64,000 nt of DNA from an uncultured Clostridia bacterium (GCA_944368215.1 CALVWX010000008.1:1-64000); one strand, 5' to 3'; shown: positions 44,939 to 54,101, counted from the first letter of the stretch. Made by a program: numbers and translations. The notes: a model not told the origin generated them from the letters alone.

Positions 44939-46577
44939 AAGAATGTTGTTTACCGGAGCTGCTCTTTCGCTTGCCGCCTGTTCCGCTCTGCCCTTATTCG
45001 GGTGCTCGTCGGAAAGCGACGTAATTACGCTCCGCATCGCCAACTGGGAAGAATATATCGACCTCGGCGATTGGGGCGAAGACGAACTCATAGACATTGA
45101 AAATGAGTTCACAGAAAACCCTGAAGACGGTGTGTTCGGCGAAAATTCCATGATAGACGACTTTGTGGAATGGTTTAACAGCAACCACGATTATCAGGTT
45201 CAGGTAGAATATTCCACCTTCGGCACAAACGAGGATTTATACAACCGTTTGTCTCTCGGCGACGTGTACGACCTAGTCTGCCCATCAGACTACATGATAA
45301 TGAAACTTGTGGCAGAAGACGAAGTTGAGCCTTTCTCGTCTGAATTTTTCGATACATCCAACGAGTATAATTATTACACAAACTACGCGTCCGATTATAT
45401 AACCGGCATTTTCGACGAATACGGCTGGAATCAGTATGCGGCTTGTTATATGTGGGGTACGACCGGCATTGTTTATAATCCTGACAAGGTCGACAACGAC
45501 TCCGTTTCGACATGGAACATTCTGCGCGACGAAGATTTCAACCGTCAGGTTACAATTAAGGATAATGTGCGCGACGCATATTTCGCCACGCTCGGCATAA
45601 TCCACGGCGACGAGCTTTTAGCGTTACCCGCAGGCGACGCGAGCGCACAGGAACGCAGCGACCTTCTGAACGACACTTCCGACGAAACCATCGCCGCCGC
45701 CGAGGACATGCTCAAGGAGATAAAAGAAAACGTCTACTCATTCGAAACCGACAGCGGTAAAGCGGACATGGTAACGGGTAAAGTACTGGCAAACTATCAG
45801 TGGTCGGGCGATGCCGTATATATAATGGATGAAGCCGACGGCGACGAACTTAATCCGACCGAACTGTGGTATTCGGTGCCCGACGAGTGCACAAACCTGT
45901 GGTTCGACGGCTGGGTTATGCTCAAAGACGGCATAGACGGCAACGACCAGCGCAAAGAAGCCGCCGAGGCGTTTGTAAACTTCCTTTCACGTCCCGACAA
46001 CGCCGTAAGGAACATGTATTATATCGGCTACACATCCTCCATTGCGAGCGACCTTGTATTCGATTACATGGACTGGAATTACGGCTTTGTGTTCGACCCC
46101 TCAGATGAAGAATACTTCGACGAAGAGCTGACTGAAGTTTACGAATATGACTTAAGCTACTTCTTCGGCGACGGTTACTCCCTCTATGTGGACGCTTCTG
46201 TGCTTGAAGTGGACACAGAAACCGTTGAGGAAAGCACGCGGCTCCTTGGCGAAGAATACGGCAACGACATTGAATATACAGTTTATACAGGCGGAGACAT
46301 AAACCGCGGCAGACAGCTTTTTGCTCAATATCCGCCCGAAAACATAATCGCGCGCAGCGTAGTAATGCTCGACTTCGGCGACAAACTTTCGGACATAAAC
46401 CAGATGTGGATACACGTCCGCTGCCTTGACCTTATGGACTACAACCCCGTAGTCGTAGGCATAGTTGCGGCAGTTGTTGCAGTTGTGATAATCGGACTTG
46501 TGCTCTACCACTTCCGCTACAGAATTTTCATTAAAAAATATAAACCCCGCAAAGGCTATAAAATAATACAGTCCTGA
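44925..46577 (+). CDS. potD: Polyamine-binding lipoprotein PotD with C-terminal membrane helix
   Basis: Substrate-binding component of the importer. A lipoprotein signal ends at LFGCSS (Cys ~27), so it is tethered outside the membrane. The binding core shows LRIANWEEYI, VCPSDYMI, YMWGTTGIVYN and LANYQWSGDAVYI. The protein is 550 aa instead of ~350. The extra part after ~residue 390 has no family I recognise and is followed by a hydrophobic helix (~513-535; VVVGIVAAVVAVVIIGLVLYH) and a basic tail, so it appears fixed at both ends. It is the last gene before a strong terminator. Confidence 0.93.
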   Translation: MKRFKRMLFTGAALSLAACSALPLFGCSSESDVITLRIANWEEYIDLGDWGEDELIDIENEFTENPEDGVFGENSMIDDFVEWFNSNHDYQVQVEYSTFGTNEDLYNRLSLGDVYDLVCPSDYMIMKLVAEDEVEPFSSEFFDTSNEYNYYTNYASDYITGIFDEYGWNQYAACYMWGTTGIVYNPDKVDNDSVSTWNILRDEDFNRQVTIKDNVRDAYFATLGIIHGDELLALPAGDASAQERSDLLNDTSDETIAAAEDMLKEIKENVYSFETDSGKADMVTGKVLANYQWSGDAVYIMDEADGDELNPTELWYSVPDECTNLWFDGWVMLKDGIDGNDQRKEAAEAFVNFLSRPDNAVRNMYYIGYTSSIASDLVFDYMDWNYGFVFDPSDEEYFDEELTEVYEYDLSYFFGDGYSLYVDASVLEVDTETVEESTRLLGEEYGNDIEYTVYTGGDINRGRQLFAQYPPENIIARSVVMLDFGDKLSDINQMWIHVRCLDLMDYNPVVVGIVAAVVAVVIIGLVLYHFRYRIFIKKYKPRKGYKIIQS

Positions 46578-46583
46578 ATTTTT

Positions 46584-46625
46584 AAAAGCGCGGCCCGACA
46601 AATTGTCGGGCCGCGCTTTTAAAAA
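46584..46625 (+). terminator. Terminator of the potABCD operon
   Basis: Very strong stem AAAAGCGCGGCCCGACA / TGTCGGGCCGCGCTTTT with a small loop. It begins 6 nt after the potD stop. Confidence 0.93.
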
Positions 46626-46659
46626 TTGTACTTTTACTCAGTAAAAATCATTGATTTTT

Positions 46660-46687
46660 TTGCAACATTGTTGTATTATATTATAGT
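46660..46687 (+). promoter_or_regulatory. tRNA-Arg promoter
   Basis: TTGCAA (46660-46665), 16-bp spacer, TATAGT (46682-46687), 7 nt before the tRNA. Confidence 0.6.
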
Positions 46688-46694
46688 AAATTTT

Positions 46695-46769
46695 GCTTCC
46701 GTAGTTAAATGGATATAACAGCCCCCTCCTAAGGGGCCGTTGTGGGTTCGATTCCCGCCGGGAGTACCA
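46695..46769 (+). tRNA. tRNA-Arg (anticodon CCT)
   Basis: Cloverleaf: acceptor GCTTCCG / CGGGAGT, D arm GTTA...TAAC, anticodon stem GCCCC / GGGGC with loop CTCCTAA (anticodon CCT, reads AGG), and T arm GTGGG-TTCGATT-CCCGC. The CCA end is encoded. A short GC hairpin (46778-46797) downstream ends the transcript. Confidence 0.95.
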
Positions 46770-46777
46770 AATCAGAG

Positions 46778-46805
46778 CGCCTTGCTACTGCAAGGCGTTT
46801 GTGTT
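46778..46805 (+). terminator. Terminator after tRNA-Arg
   Basis: Stem CGCCTTG / CAAGGCG with a 6-nt loop, then TTTGTGTT. Confidence 0.7.
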
Positions 46806-46846
46806 ATACTGACATTAAAAATAATCTACTTTTATGAGAAAAATAA

Positions 46847-47119
46847 ATGCAACTAAGTTTAAAAAATTTTTTACAACAAAATCAGGGCACAATATTTTAT
46901 ACTGTAAAAGGGTATCCCTTTACATATGAAATGCGAGAAAATGGGCTGCATATTTCACGCTTGACAGATAAAAGAACACCAACATTTACGTATACTAATC
47001 TTGAAAAAGCTTTGCTTCAGATGTCATATATCAATAACCCGAGCCAATTAGAGCATGTACGCGGTGCCTCATACTGCTACGCGATTCTGAAAAAATATAT
47101 AAAAAATAACCAACAATAA
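46847..47119 (+). CDS. Small AT-rich orphan protein next to tRNA-Arg
   Basis: A 90-aa protein that I do not recognise. It starts MQLSLKNFLQQNQGTIFYTVKGYPFTYEM and ends with a basic tail. It is predicted to be soluble, with no signal peptide or membrane helix. The gene is clearly more A+T-rich than its neighbours and uses AT-rich codons, has only a weak ribosome site, and lies directly 3' of a tRNA gene, a frequent integration point. It ends before a good terminator. It may be a leftover cargo gene of a lost element. The open frame on a strand without a competing gene makes it plausibly real. Confidence 0.55.
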   Translation: MQLSLKNFLQQNQGTIFYTVKGYPFTYEMRENGLHISRLTDKRTPTFTYTNLEKALLQMSYINNPSQLEHVRGASYCYAILKKYIKNNQQ

Positions 47120-47147
47120 AATGCCGTTGCAAAGTTACGGCGGTACA

Positions 47148-47176
47148 TAAAAAGCACCCCTATGCGGGGTGCTTTT
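47148..47176. terminator. Bidirectional terminator between the orphan gene and mscL
   Basis: AAAAAGCACCCC / GGGGTGCTTTTT with a 5-nt loop; it works for both converging genes. Confidence 0.9.
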
Positions 47177-47186
47177 TCCGGTTTAT

Positions 47187-47807
47187 TTATTTATCTTTGT
47201 TTTCGGCATTCTGCGCGGCGAGAAGGTCACGAATCTGAATGAGCAACTCTTCCGTAGTAGGTTTTGCTGCCGCAGCTGCAGCTTCCGCCGCCTTTTTCTC
47301 CTCTTCAGCCTTCTTTTCGTCGGCTATTTCCTTTTCGACCTTTTCGGTTGCGGCGGTAAGGCTCATGCCCTGCTTCATATACTGTCTGATGAGCTTGCGC
47401 TTTTTCTTTGCTTCGGCGCCGTTGACATCATTGGCCATCTTCTGAATAGATACGAAAATTTTAAGAATCGCAAACAAAATCGCTGCAATAAGCAGAAAAT
47501 CGATAACCGCGCGGATGAGACCGCCCCAGTCTATGTATAGAGTGCTGCTCCAATCTACGGCCTGCGTGCCCATATCGTCTATGATATAAACGGGCGTACC
47601 GAGTATGGTACGAAGCCCCTCGAGACCTTGTCCGCCGGTAGCAGAAGTTACAGCCCAGTTAACAAGAGGCATCAGTATGCCGGCCGTAACCGCCGTAACT
47701 ATTGCCGTGAATGCACTTGCGATAATGACGCCGACTGCCATATCGACGACGTTGCCGCGCGAAATAAATTTTTTAAATTCAGCCCACAATTCCTTGATTT
47801 TTTTCAT
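47187..47807 (-). CDS. mscL: Large-conductance mechanosensitive channel MscL with long C-terminal tail
   Basis: Pressure-release channel of the cytoplasmic membrane. The first helix has the signature FISRGNVVDMAVGVIIASAFTAIV. An enlarged periplasmic loop (TSATGGQGLEGLRTILGTP...) leads to the second helix (IDFLLIAAILFAILKIFV). The cytoplasmic tail is ~100 residues, with a Lys/Glu/Ala-rich helix and a final LLIQIRDLLAAQ bundle helix. 206 aa against ~135 in E. coli. The start at 47807 follows AGGAGA; a longer frame has no site. It lies 22 nt after the flavodiiron gene. Confidence 0.93.
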   Translation of the reverse strand: MKKIKELWAEFKKFISRGNVVDMAVGVIIASAFTAIVTAVTAGILMPLVNWAVTSATGGQGLEGLRTILGTPVYIIDDMGTQAVDWSSTLYIDWGGLIRAVIDFLLIAAILFAILKIFVSIQKMANDVNGAEAKKKRKLIRQYMKQGMSLTAATEKVEKEIADEKKAEEEKKAAEAAAAAAKPTTEELLIQIRDLLAAQNAENKDK

Positions 47808-47829
47808 ATAAACATCTCCTGTAAGATAA

Positions 47830-48984
47830 TTATTTTGCAAGTTCTTCGGCCAGCGCCTTTACCTGAGCACGACTTTCGTCGCTGAGGGCGGCACATACCT
47901 TAACAGTGGTGTTTGCAAAAATTAAATTGCTCTTTTCGAATTTTTCGCGCATGAGCTTAGCCGCAACGGGCGCCCACGTGCCGTTTTCGATAAATCCAAC
48001 CGTTCTCTTCTGATAATTGCGCTCGGTGAGATTTTCTATGAATTCACGAACTGCGGGGAAGAGATTTGCATTGTAAGTTATGCCCGCTATGACGAGCTTT
48101 GAATATCTGAATGCATCTGCAACACAGACGGAGCGGTCGTCGCGCGCAAGGTCGTGCAGAATAATCTTTTTGCAGCCTGCGGCTTTAAGCTCTTCGCACA
48201 ACAACTCCGCCGCCTTTTTTGTGTGGCCGTAAACAGAGGCATAAGCGACGACTACGCCCTCCTCTTCCGGCTCGTAGTTGGCCCACTTTGAATATAATCC
48301 GAGATAGCGCGAAAGATCGCCTTCGAGCACAGGGCCGTGCAGAGGGCAGATACGGGCGATATCGAGCGTGGCAAGCTTTTTAAGCGCGGCATCGACCTGC
48401 CTGCCGTATTTTCCGACGATGCCTATATAATAGCGCCTCGCCTCGTCGGCCCATGGTTCGTCGACGTCAAGCGCGCCGAATTTACCGAAACCGTCGGCGG
48501 AGAACACCGTTTTGGTGAAGCTGTCGTACGTGACCATGACTTCGGGCCAGTGCACCATGGGTGCAAATACGAAGTGAAGGTCGTGTTTGCCGAGGGAAAG
48601 AACCGATCCGTCGCCGACGACCACCCTGCGGTCGGAAAATTCTGTGCCGAAGTACTCTTTGAGCATTACGAACGTCTTGGTGTTTCCGACGAGTTTTACC
48701 GAGGGGTACTCCTCCGCAATGCGCAGAGCGTTTGCAGAATGATCGGGCTCCATATGCTGAATTATTATATAATCGGGTTGTCTGTCGCCGAGCACGCTCT
48801 TTATGTTTGCAATCCATTGATCCCCGAAATACTCATCAACTGCGTCCATTATGGCTATCTTATCGTCCACGATGACATAAGAATTGTAAGCTACTCCGTT
48901 CGGAACTCTATAAATACCTTCAAAAAGGTCAATTTTGTGATCGTTAACGCCGACATAATACGTATCGTTAGCAACTGATCTCAT
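47830..48984 (-). CDS. Flavodiiron protein (FprA-type oxygen/NO reductase)
   Basis: Cytoplasmic enzyme that reduces oxygen to water or NO to N2O in anaerobes. The N-terminal metallo-beta-lactamase domain has the diiron motif H-M-E-P-D-H (IIQHMEPDHSAN) and further ligands (MVHWPEVM, CPLHGP). The C-terminal flavodoxin domain starts VVAYASVYGHTKKAAELL and binds FMN. There is no rubredoxin domain, so it takes electrons from a separate partner. 384 aa is normal. AGGAG precedes the ATG. It follows the GH28 gene by 15 nt. Confidence 0.95.
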   Translation of the reverse strand: MRSVANDTYYVGVNDHKIDLFEGIYRVPNGVAYNSYVIVDDKIAIMDAVDEYFGDQWIANIKSVLGDRQPDYIIIQHMEPDHSANALRIAEEYPSVKLVGNTKTFVMLKEYFGTEFSDRRVVVGDGSVLSLGKHDLHFVFAPMVHWPEVMVTYDSFTKTVFSADGFGKFGALDVDEPWADEARRYYIGIVGKYGRQVDAALKKLATLDIARICPLHGPVLEGDLSRYLGLYSKWANYEPEEEGVVVAYASVYGHTKKAAELLCEELKAAGCKKIILHDLARDDRSVCVADAFRYSKLVIAGITYNANLFPAVREFIENLTERNYQKRTVGFIENGTWAPVAAKLMREKFEKSNLIFANTTVKVCAALSDESRAQVKALAEELAK

Positions 48985-48999
48985 AAATTACTCCTAGAA

Positions 49000-50520
49000 T
49001 TATTCTTCAACAAATTCCCCTACCCCTTCGGTTATAACGGCGTCCCCGCACGGATTTTTGACTGTTACGTTTTTAAGATGCACTTTTTGGGTAAACTGAA
49101 AATACAGCCCGCCGTTCTTTATTTTTTGATTTATTTCCTTCATGTCGGGAAAACCAGCTTCAGCCTCATTGTTATAAGAGAAGCTGACGTTTTCAAAAGT
49201 CACACCGCCTATAGGAGATTCCGGCAGACCGTAAAAAGCTCCTGCGCAGTATTCAACGCCCGTACAAGTCATATCTTTGAATGTAAATTCACCGATATAC
49301 GGCGTGCGTTCATCTACTGGTAACTTTTCGGTTGTATATACGTACTCTGTATGCCCCGTCTGGTCGCCCATATTATAGTACATATTGACAACAAACGGCA
49401 CTTTTACGCCGTTCATTACGATATCGCTGAACTGAATGTTGTCGGTTATGCCGATGCGCCCGCGGCCGCGGCGCGTTTTTATTCTCAATCCGCGGTCGGT
49501 GCCCTCAAAAAGGCATTGCGATACTTTTACATTTTCAATGCCGCCCGAAAGTTCGCTGCCGAGAACAACTCCGCCGTGCCCGTCGCACATGTAACAGTTA
49601 CGGATTGTAATGTTCTTACAGGAAAGTTTGTACTTCTTAGCCTGTTCAATGGTGCCCGACTTGATAGCTATACAATCGTCGCCGACGGAAATTTTTACAC
49701 CGGCAATCTCCACGCCGTCGCATGTATCAGGGTCTATGCCGTCGGTTGTAGGCATGCCGGACGGATTGAACAGCCCGAGGTCGTACAACCGCACGTCGCT
49801 GCAAAAATAAGGGTGAATATTCCAGCTCGGAGTATCCTTTACGGTAAGGCCGAATAAATTTATCCCGTTGCAACGGTTGAAAAACATTCCGCGGGGTCTC
49901 CACGCAACGCGCATTACGCGGTGATTGACGTACCAGTCGCCCTGCGGAGCATTACCGTTGACAATGCCGCCGCCCGTTATCGTTATATTATGCGCATTGT
50001 AAGCCGTGATGAGCGAGGCAAAACAAGTCGCTTCCTCGCCCTGCCACGTTCCGAGATTATTATCGCCTATCAATCCGGGGAGTGTAGGATAGACATCGCG
50101 CGAGGTGCGCCCGATGAGGGTTGCGCCTTCTTCGATATAGAGCGTCATGTCGCTCTTTAAAAATACAGGCTTGAGAAGATAAGTGCCCGAGGGAACATAC
50201 AAAGTCCCTCCTGCAGGCAGACAGGCAATGGCAGCAGTGAACGCTTCGGTGTCGTCGTGTTCGCCGTCGCCGTAAGCATTGAACGCGCGCACATCGAAGA
50301 GCGCGCTTTCCGGCTGTGTTTTAAAGGTTAAACGCTGCCCCGCGGCACTTACCGTATACCGTGTATCGGGCGAAAGGCCGAAGAGCGTGAAGACATTTCT
50401 CCCCTCCTCCCTGACACGTTTGCCGTTGAGAGTTATTGTAAAGTTTTGCGGTGCGAAATAAGGCGTGCGGCTTTCGAACTCAAAACACGCGCTTCGGGGG
50501 CTTAAAGCAAGTATTTTCAT
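49000..50520 (-). CDS. Glycoside hydrolase family 28 (polygalacturonase-like), no signal peptide
   Basis: Right-handed beta-helix enzyme of the pectin-degrading family. An N-terminal ~80-residue beta-sandwich-like domain is followed by VRAFNAYGDGEHDDTEAFTAAI and the GH28 active-site motifs: TDGIDPDTCDG, GDDCIAIKSG, GHGGVVLGSE and RIKTRRGRGR. 506 aa. No signal peptide or membrane segment is seen, so it should act in the cytoplasm on imported oligogalacturonides, as exo-acting members do. It lies 11 nt after an AEC transporter gene in the same direction. The exact substrate is not readable. Confidence 0.93.
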   Translation of the reverse strand: MKILALSPRSACFEFESRTPYFAPQNFTITLNGKRVREEGRNVFTLFGLSPDTRYTVSAAGQRLTFKTQPESALFDVRAFNAYGDGEHDDTEAFTAAIACLPAGGTLYVPSGTYLLKPVFLKSDMTLYIEEGATLIGRTSRDVYPTLPGLIGDNNLGTWQGEEATCFASLITAYNAHNITITGGGIVNGNAPQGDWYVNHRVMRVAWRPRGMFFNRCNGINLFGLTVKDTPSWNIHPYFCSDVRLYDLGLFNPSGMPTTDGIDPDTCDGVEIAGVKISVGDDCIAIKSGTIEQAKKYKLSCKNITIRNCYMCDGHGGVVLGSELSGGIENVKVSQCLFEGTDRGLRIKTRRGRGRIGITDNIQFSDIVMNGVKVPFVVNMYYNMGDQTGHTEYVYTTEKLPVDERTPYIGEFTFKDMTCTGVEYCAGAFYGLPESPIGGVTFENVSFSYNNEAEAGFPDMKEINQKIKNGGLYFQFTQKVHLKNVTVKNPCGDAVITEGVGEFVEE

Positions 50521-50531
50521 AATTTACCCCA

Positions 50532-51614
50532 TCAGATAACGAGCAACCCGCTCGCCATAAGTATAAACACTGTCAGGAAGATTGTGACGACCGAACCTAT
50601 GCTCGTCCATACGACGAGCTGCGTTGCGAGCTGTTCGTCGTTGCCCATCTGACCGGCCATAATTGCGCTGGAAACGGCGACAGGAGTGCCGAAGAGCGCG
50701 ATGAGCGTGGGATAGACACTGTTGCTGATATTGAACCAATCGGTGTATGTATTTAAAAGTATAGCTATGCCTATACCTATAACCGGTGCCAGCACTATGC
50801 GCCACAAGGTAGAAATTACAATTTCCTTTGTCATGCCCTTGACGGCTGAGAACTTGAACTGTCCGCCGAGAACGACGAGAGCCAGAGGCGAAGCTATCGA
50901 CTTGAGGTCGGACACTGCCTCATAGAGAAACTTAAGCTGATTGTCGAAGCGGAAAGGAACTTCCCCGCCGCAGACGGCGCGTTCAAGTTCGCGGATTCCC
51001 ACAAAAACAAGGCCGAGAACTACGCCTATAATGAGCGGATTTTTAACTATATTTAACAAAATTCCGCCTATGCTGTGTTTTTTATGCGCGGGATGAACGG
51101 ACTCTCCCGAAGCGTTGGCCTGAAGGCTGGTTTCATCGAGCTTTTTTTCATCCTCTCCGCTGACAAATATGGAGAGAGCGACGACGGCCAATATATTGAA
51201 AACGGGAATGGAGAATGCCGAAACTATTCCGGCAATGGCCGTGTCACCGCCCAATCTTTCAACGAGCACAAGGCCTATGATGGCAAAATTGCTTCGGAAA
51301 GTGCATTGCAGTATTACACCCTTGCGCCTGTTGTCCTTTGTGCAAAGAATTGCGGTGAGCAATCCGAGACCGAAGATTAAGCAGATGATTATTACGCAGT
51401 ATGCAACGACGGCCCAGTCGATATTAAAGCTGTCCATGCTGTCGTATATGTTTATAAACAACATGCAGGGCAGGCACACTTTGAAAACAAATTTGTTGCC
51501 TATCGAAACAAAATTGTCGTTCAGAAAATTGAAACGCCTGAGCAGATAGCCTAAAAGAATCAATAAAACTATCGGCACGACGGCGTTGAGTGAAGTGATA
51601 AATACGTCTAACAT
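50532..51614 (-). CDS. AEC-family transporter
   Basis: Auxin-efflux-carrier-type membrane protein (PF03547) with about ten helices and a polar central loop (SGEDEKKLDETSLQAN...). It begins FITSLNAVVPIVLLILLGYLLRRFNFL and has the family stretch LIALFGTPVAVSSAIMAGQMG. Bacterial members move small organic acids such as malate or malonate; the substrate here is unknown. 360 aa. GGAGG lies 11 nt before the ATG. It is the first gene of a tight run with GH28, the flavodiiron protein and MscL. Confidence 0.9.
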   Translation of the reverse strand: MLDVFITSLNAVVPIVLLILLGYLLRRFNFLNDNFVSIGNKFVFKVCLPCMLFINIYDSMDSFNIDWAVVAYCVIIICLIFGLGLLTAILCTKDNRRKGVILQCTFRSNFAIIGLVLVERLGGDTAIAGIVSAFSIPVFNILAVVALSIFVSGEDEKKLDETSLQANASGESVHPAHKKHSIGGILLNIVKNPLIIGVVLGLVFVGIRELERAVCGGEVPFRFDNQLKFLYEAVSDLKSIASPLALVVLGGQFKFSAVKGMTKEIVISTLWRIVLAPVIGIGIAILLNTYTDWFNISNSVYPTLIALFGTPVAVSSAIMAGQMGNDEQLATQLVVWTSIGSVVTIFLTVFILMASGLLVI

Positions 51615-51936
51615 TCTTCGGTTGTCCTCCGCAACAAAAATTTCCGTGCGGCGCGCGATTTCTCTGCCGCCGCTTTGCCGTTTAATTATATAACGCTTTT
51701 TTATTATTTGCTACGGGTTTTTTGCTATATTTACAAAACAATATAGATTTTTCAACAAACAGTCAAAACTATCAGAACATTGCGCTGCAATATTCAGACA
51801 AAGCAGACAGTATCCGACAATCAATCCATCCCGAACGGCATGTCCCGATTTCCGCAAAAATTTTATCAAAATAATATGGCGTTGTCAACAAAATCAAAGT
51901 GCGACGACGCCATAAATATAAAATAAGGTTTACTTA
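51615..51936. other. Intergenic region between the AEC gene and proA
   Basis: About 320 bp with no credible gene. On the minus strand a TAGCAA-17-TATAAT pair near 51685 could start the AEC-GH28 run, and the proA terminator hairpin lies at 51876-51913. I see nothing else in it. Confidence 0.6.
51876..51913 (-). terminator. Terminator of proBA
   Basis: ATGGCGTTGTC pairs with GACGACGCCAT (one mismatch) around a 16-nt loop. On the minus strand it is followed by ATTATTTTG. Confidence 0.65.
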
Positions 51937-53196
51937 TTATCTGATATTGCCGTTTCCTCGGACAACATATTTATACGTAGTCAGCTCTTTAAGGCCCATG
52001 GGGCCGCGGGCATGCAGTTTCTGAGTTGAAATGCCCATTTCGCAACCGAGCCCGAACTCCCCGCCGTCGGTAAAACGCGTAGATGCGTTTACATACACGG
52101 CGGCGCTGTCCACAAGGCGCGTAAACAGTTCGGCATTTTGTTGATTGCGCGTCACAATACAATCGCTGTGCCCCGTAGAATGGGCAGAAATATGAGCTAT
52201 TGCCTCCTCTGTGCCGCCGACGATTCCAACCGCCATTTTATAATCGAGAAATTCCGTATCGAAATCGCCCTCCGACGCACGTTGACAATAATCTTTGCCC
52301 GACAAAAGAGCAAAAGCGCAGTTGTCGAGCATGAGCGTAACTTTATTTTTATCCCTGTCGCTGACGAGCGCTTTATAGAGCACAGGCAAGAATTTACCGG
52401 CGATTTCCTTATGAACAAGGCAGACCTCCATAGCGTTGCATACAGACGGTCGACTGCACTTTGCGTTGATGATAATTTTAACTGCCATATCGAGGTCGGC
52501 GTCCTTGTCGACATACACATGGCAGATGCCCGTGCCCGTCTGAATGACGGGTACTTTTGCGTTTTCAACGCAGGCTTTTATAAGTCCCGCCCCCCCCCTC
52601 GGAATGAGGAGATCAACATGTCCGGCCGCCGTCATGAGCTCGTTTGCGCTGTTGCGCGACGTGTCCTCAATTAGGTTGATAAGGTCGGGGTTCAGTCCGA
52701 CTTTTTCAAGGCCTTTGCGCATCGCGGATACGATGGCCGCGGCTGAGGCGTGCGCCTCCTTCCCTGCGCGGAGCACGCAGACATTGCCGCTCTTCAAACA
52801 GAGCGCAGCAGCATCTGACGTGACGTTGGGACGGCTTTCGTAGATTATTGCAATTACCCCCAAAGGCACGCGCACCTTAGAAATTTCGAGCCCGTCGGGA
52901 CGGGTAAATTTTTCAATTATTTCGCCTACGGGGTCGGGGAGGGCGGCGACCGCCCTTATACCTTCGGCCATGGCATGAATTCTGCCCTCGTCGAGACGCA
53001 GCCTGTCAAGCATTACGTTTGATATAGTACCTTGCGATTTTGCTATATCCGCCGAATTTGCTTTGATTATGTCTGGCATAGTACTATCTAATTGGTCAGC
53101 AATAACAGAAAGTGCGTTGTTTTTAACTTCCACGGTCAGTTTTGCAGCCGCGTATTTGGCCGCAGCCGCATTATTTAAAATTTGCAAAGTCGTCAT
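51937..53196 (-). CDS. proA: Gamma-glutamyl phosphate reductase
   Basis: Second step of proline synthesis: NADPH reduction of glutamyl phosphate to the semialdehyde. It is an aldehyde dehydrogenase-fold protein with [28 protein letters not shown], the catalytic cysteine in [13 protein letters not shown], and [21 protein letters not shown]. 419 aa is normal. Its ATG overlaps the proB stop. A 19-bp stretch in its early coding region (53066-53084) is identical to DNA upstream of the PadR-like gene. Confidence 0.97.
   Translation of the reverse strand: MTTLQILNNAAAAKYAAAKLTVEVKNNALSVIADQLDSTMPDIIKANSADIAKSQGTISNVMLDRLRLDEGRIHAMAEGIRAVAALPDPVGEIIEKFTRPDGLEISKVRVPLGVIAIIYESRPNVTSDAAALCLKSGNVCVLRAGKEAHASAAAIVSAMRKGLEKVGLNPDLINLIEDTSRNSANELMTAAGHVDLLIPRGGAGLIKACVENAKVPVIQTGTGICHVYVDKDADLDMAVKIIINAKCSRPSVCNAMEVCLVHKEIAGKFLPVLYKALVSDRDKNKVTLMLDNCAFALLSGKDYCQRASEGDFDTEFLDYKMAVGIVGGTEEAIAHISAHSTGHSDCIVTRNQQNAELFTRLVDSAAVYVNASTRFTDGGEFGLGCEMGISTQKLHARGPMGLKELTTYKYVVRGNGNIR
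53066..53092. repeat. Copy 2 of the 27-bp shared sequence, inside proA
   Basis: Matches 7497-7523 in 25 of 27 positions, the first 19 without change. On the coding strand it encodes LDSTMPDII of ProA, so here it is part of a gene. Confidence 0.7.
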
Positions 53197-53963
53197 AATT
53201 TTTTACCCGAAAATAACGTATACTCCCCTTCCCCTTGCAAAATATCGTAAAGAATTTCGGGACGGGAGCCGTTTGCGATTATCATATCCGTACCCTTTTG
53301 TGTACAGATTTCGGCGGCGTGAATTTTAGTTGCCATACCGCCTGTGCCGAGCGAACTGCCCGCACCGCCGGCAAGAGCACGGATATCGTCATTTATATTT
53401 TCAACAGTTTTAATTAGATGCGCATTTTTATTCTTTTTTGGGTCGGCGGAATAGAGCCCGTCGATATCTGTTAAAAGAATCAGAAGGTCGGCGCCGATAT
53501 TTACAGCAACAATCGCGGCGAGAGTATCGTTGTCCCCCACTGCTATTTCAGCCGTAGCGACGGTGTCGTTTTCGTTGATAACGGGAAGCGCGCCGAGTTC
53601 TAAAAGTTTTTCCATGGTGTTTATGAAATGCGCGCAACGCGACTTGTTTTCAATATCGTCGCCCGTAATCAGAATCTGAGCGACGGTGTGATTGTACTCC
53701 GAGAATAATTTATCGTAGGTATACATAAGTTCGCATTGCCCCACAGCCGCAGCCGCCTGTTTTGTGGGCATATCTGAAGGCCGCCCGGGAAGATTGAGTT
53801 TGCCGATTCCCATACCTATCGCACCCGACGATACAAGCACAATCTGATGCCCTGCGTTTTTTAAATCGCTGATTACTTTGCAAAGCTCTTCAACTCTGCG
53901 TATATTAAGTTTCCCCGACTGATGGGCGAGCGTTGACGTGCCGACCTTAATAACTAACCGCAT
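53193..53963 (-). CDS. proB: Glutamate 5-kinase
   Basis: First step of proline synthesis, usually feedback-inhibited by proline. Amino acid kinase fold: [11 protein letters not shown] at the N-terminus, [15 protein letters not shown], and [22 protein letters not shown]. 256 aa: it lacks the C-terminal PUA domain found in E. coli ProB, as in several other bacteria. It has its own promoter and overlaps proA by 4 nt. Confidence 0.97.
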   Translation of the reverse strand: MRLVIKVGTSTLAHQSGKLNIRRVEELCKVISDLKNAGHQIVLVSSGAIGMGIGKLNLPGRPSDMPTKQAAAAVGQCELMYTYDKLFSEYNHTVAQILITGDDIENKSRCAHFINTMEKLLELGALPVINENDTVATAEIAVGDNDTLAAIVAVNIGADLLILLTDIDGLYSADPKKNKNAHLIKTVENINDDIRALAGGAGSSLGTGGMATKIHAAEICTQKGTDMIIANGSRPEILYDILQGEGEYTLFSGKKL

Positions 53964-53993
53964 GAATGTTCTCTCTTAAATTTATTTAATTAT

Positions 53994-54022
53994 ATTTTAT
54001 AATATTTACGCACTTTAGTCAA
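53994..54022 (-). promoter_or_regulatory. proBA promoter
   Basis: Minus strand TTGACT (54017-54022), 17-bp spacer, TAAAAT (53994-53999), about 30 nt before the proB ATG. Confidence 0.75.
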
Positions 54023-54040
54023 CTAAATTGCTACATGAAA

Positions 54041-54084
54041 AGGCTGCGGCGGGCGTGCTTTGTAGAGCGCGCCCGCCGCAGCCT
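54041..54084 (-). terminator. Terminator of the lipoprotein gene
   Basis: AAGGCTGCGGCGGGCG pairs with CGCCCGCCGCAGCCTT; TTTTCAT follows on the minus strand. Placed between the lipoprotein and proB. Confidence 0.82.
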
Positions 54085-54101
54085 TTAGCAACCTTTAATT
54101 T

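Noticed and set aside
46770..47186. Integrated element at tRNA-Arg
   Set aside because: No integrase, no repeat of the tRNA 3' end and only one small gene; reported only as a possible remnant.
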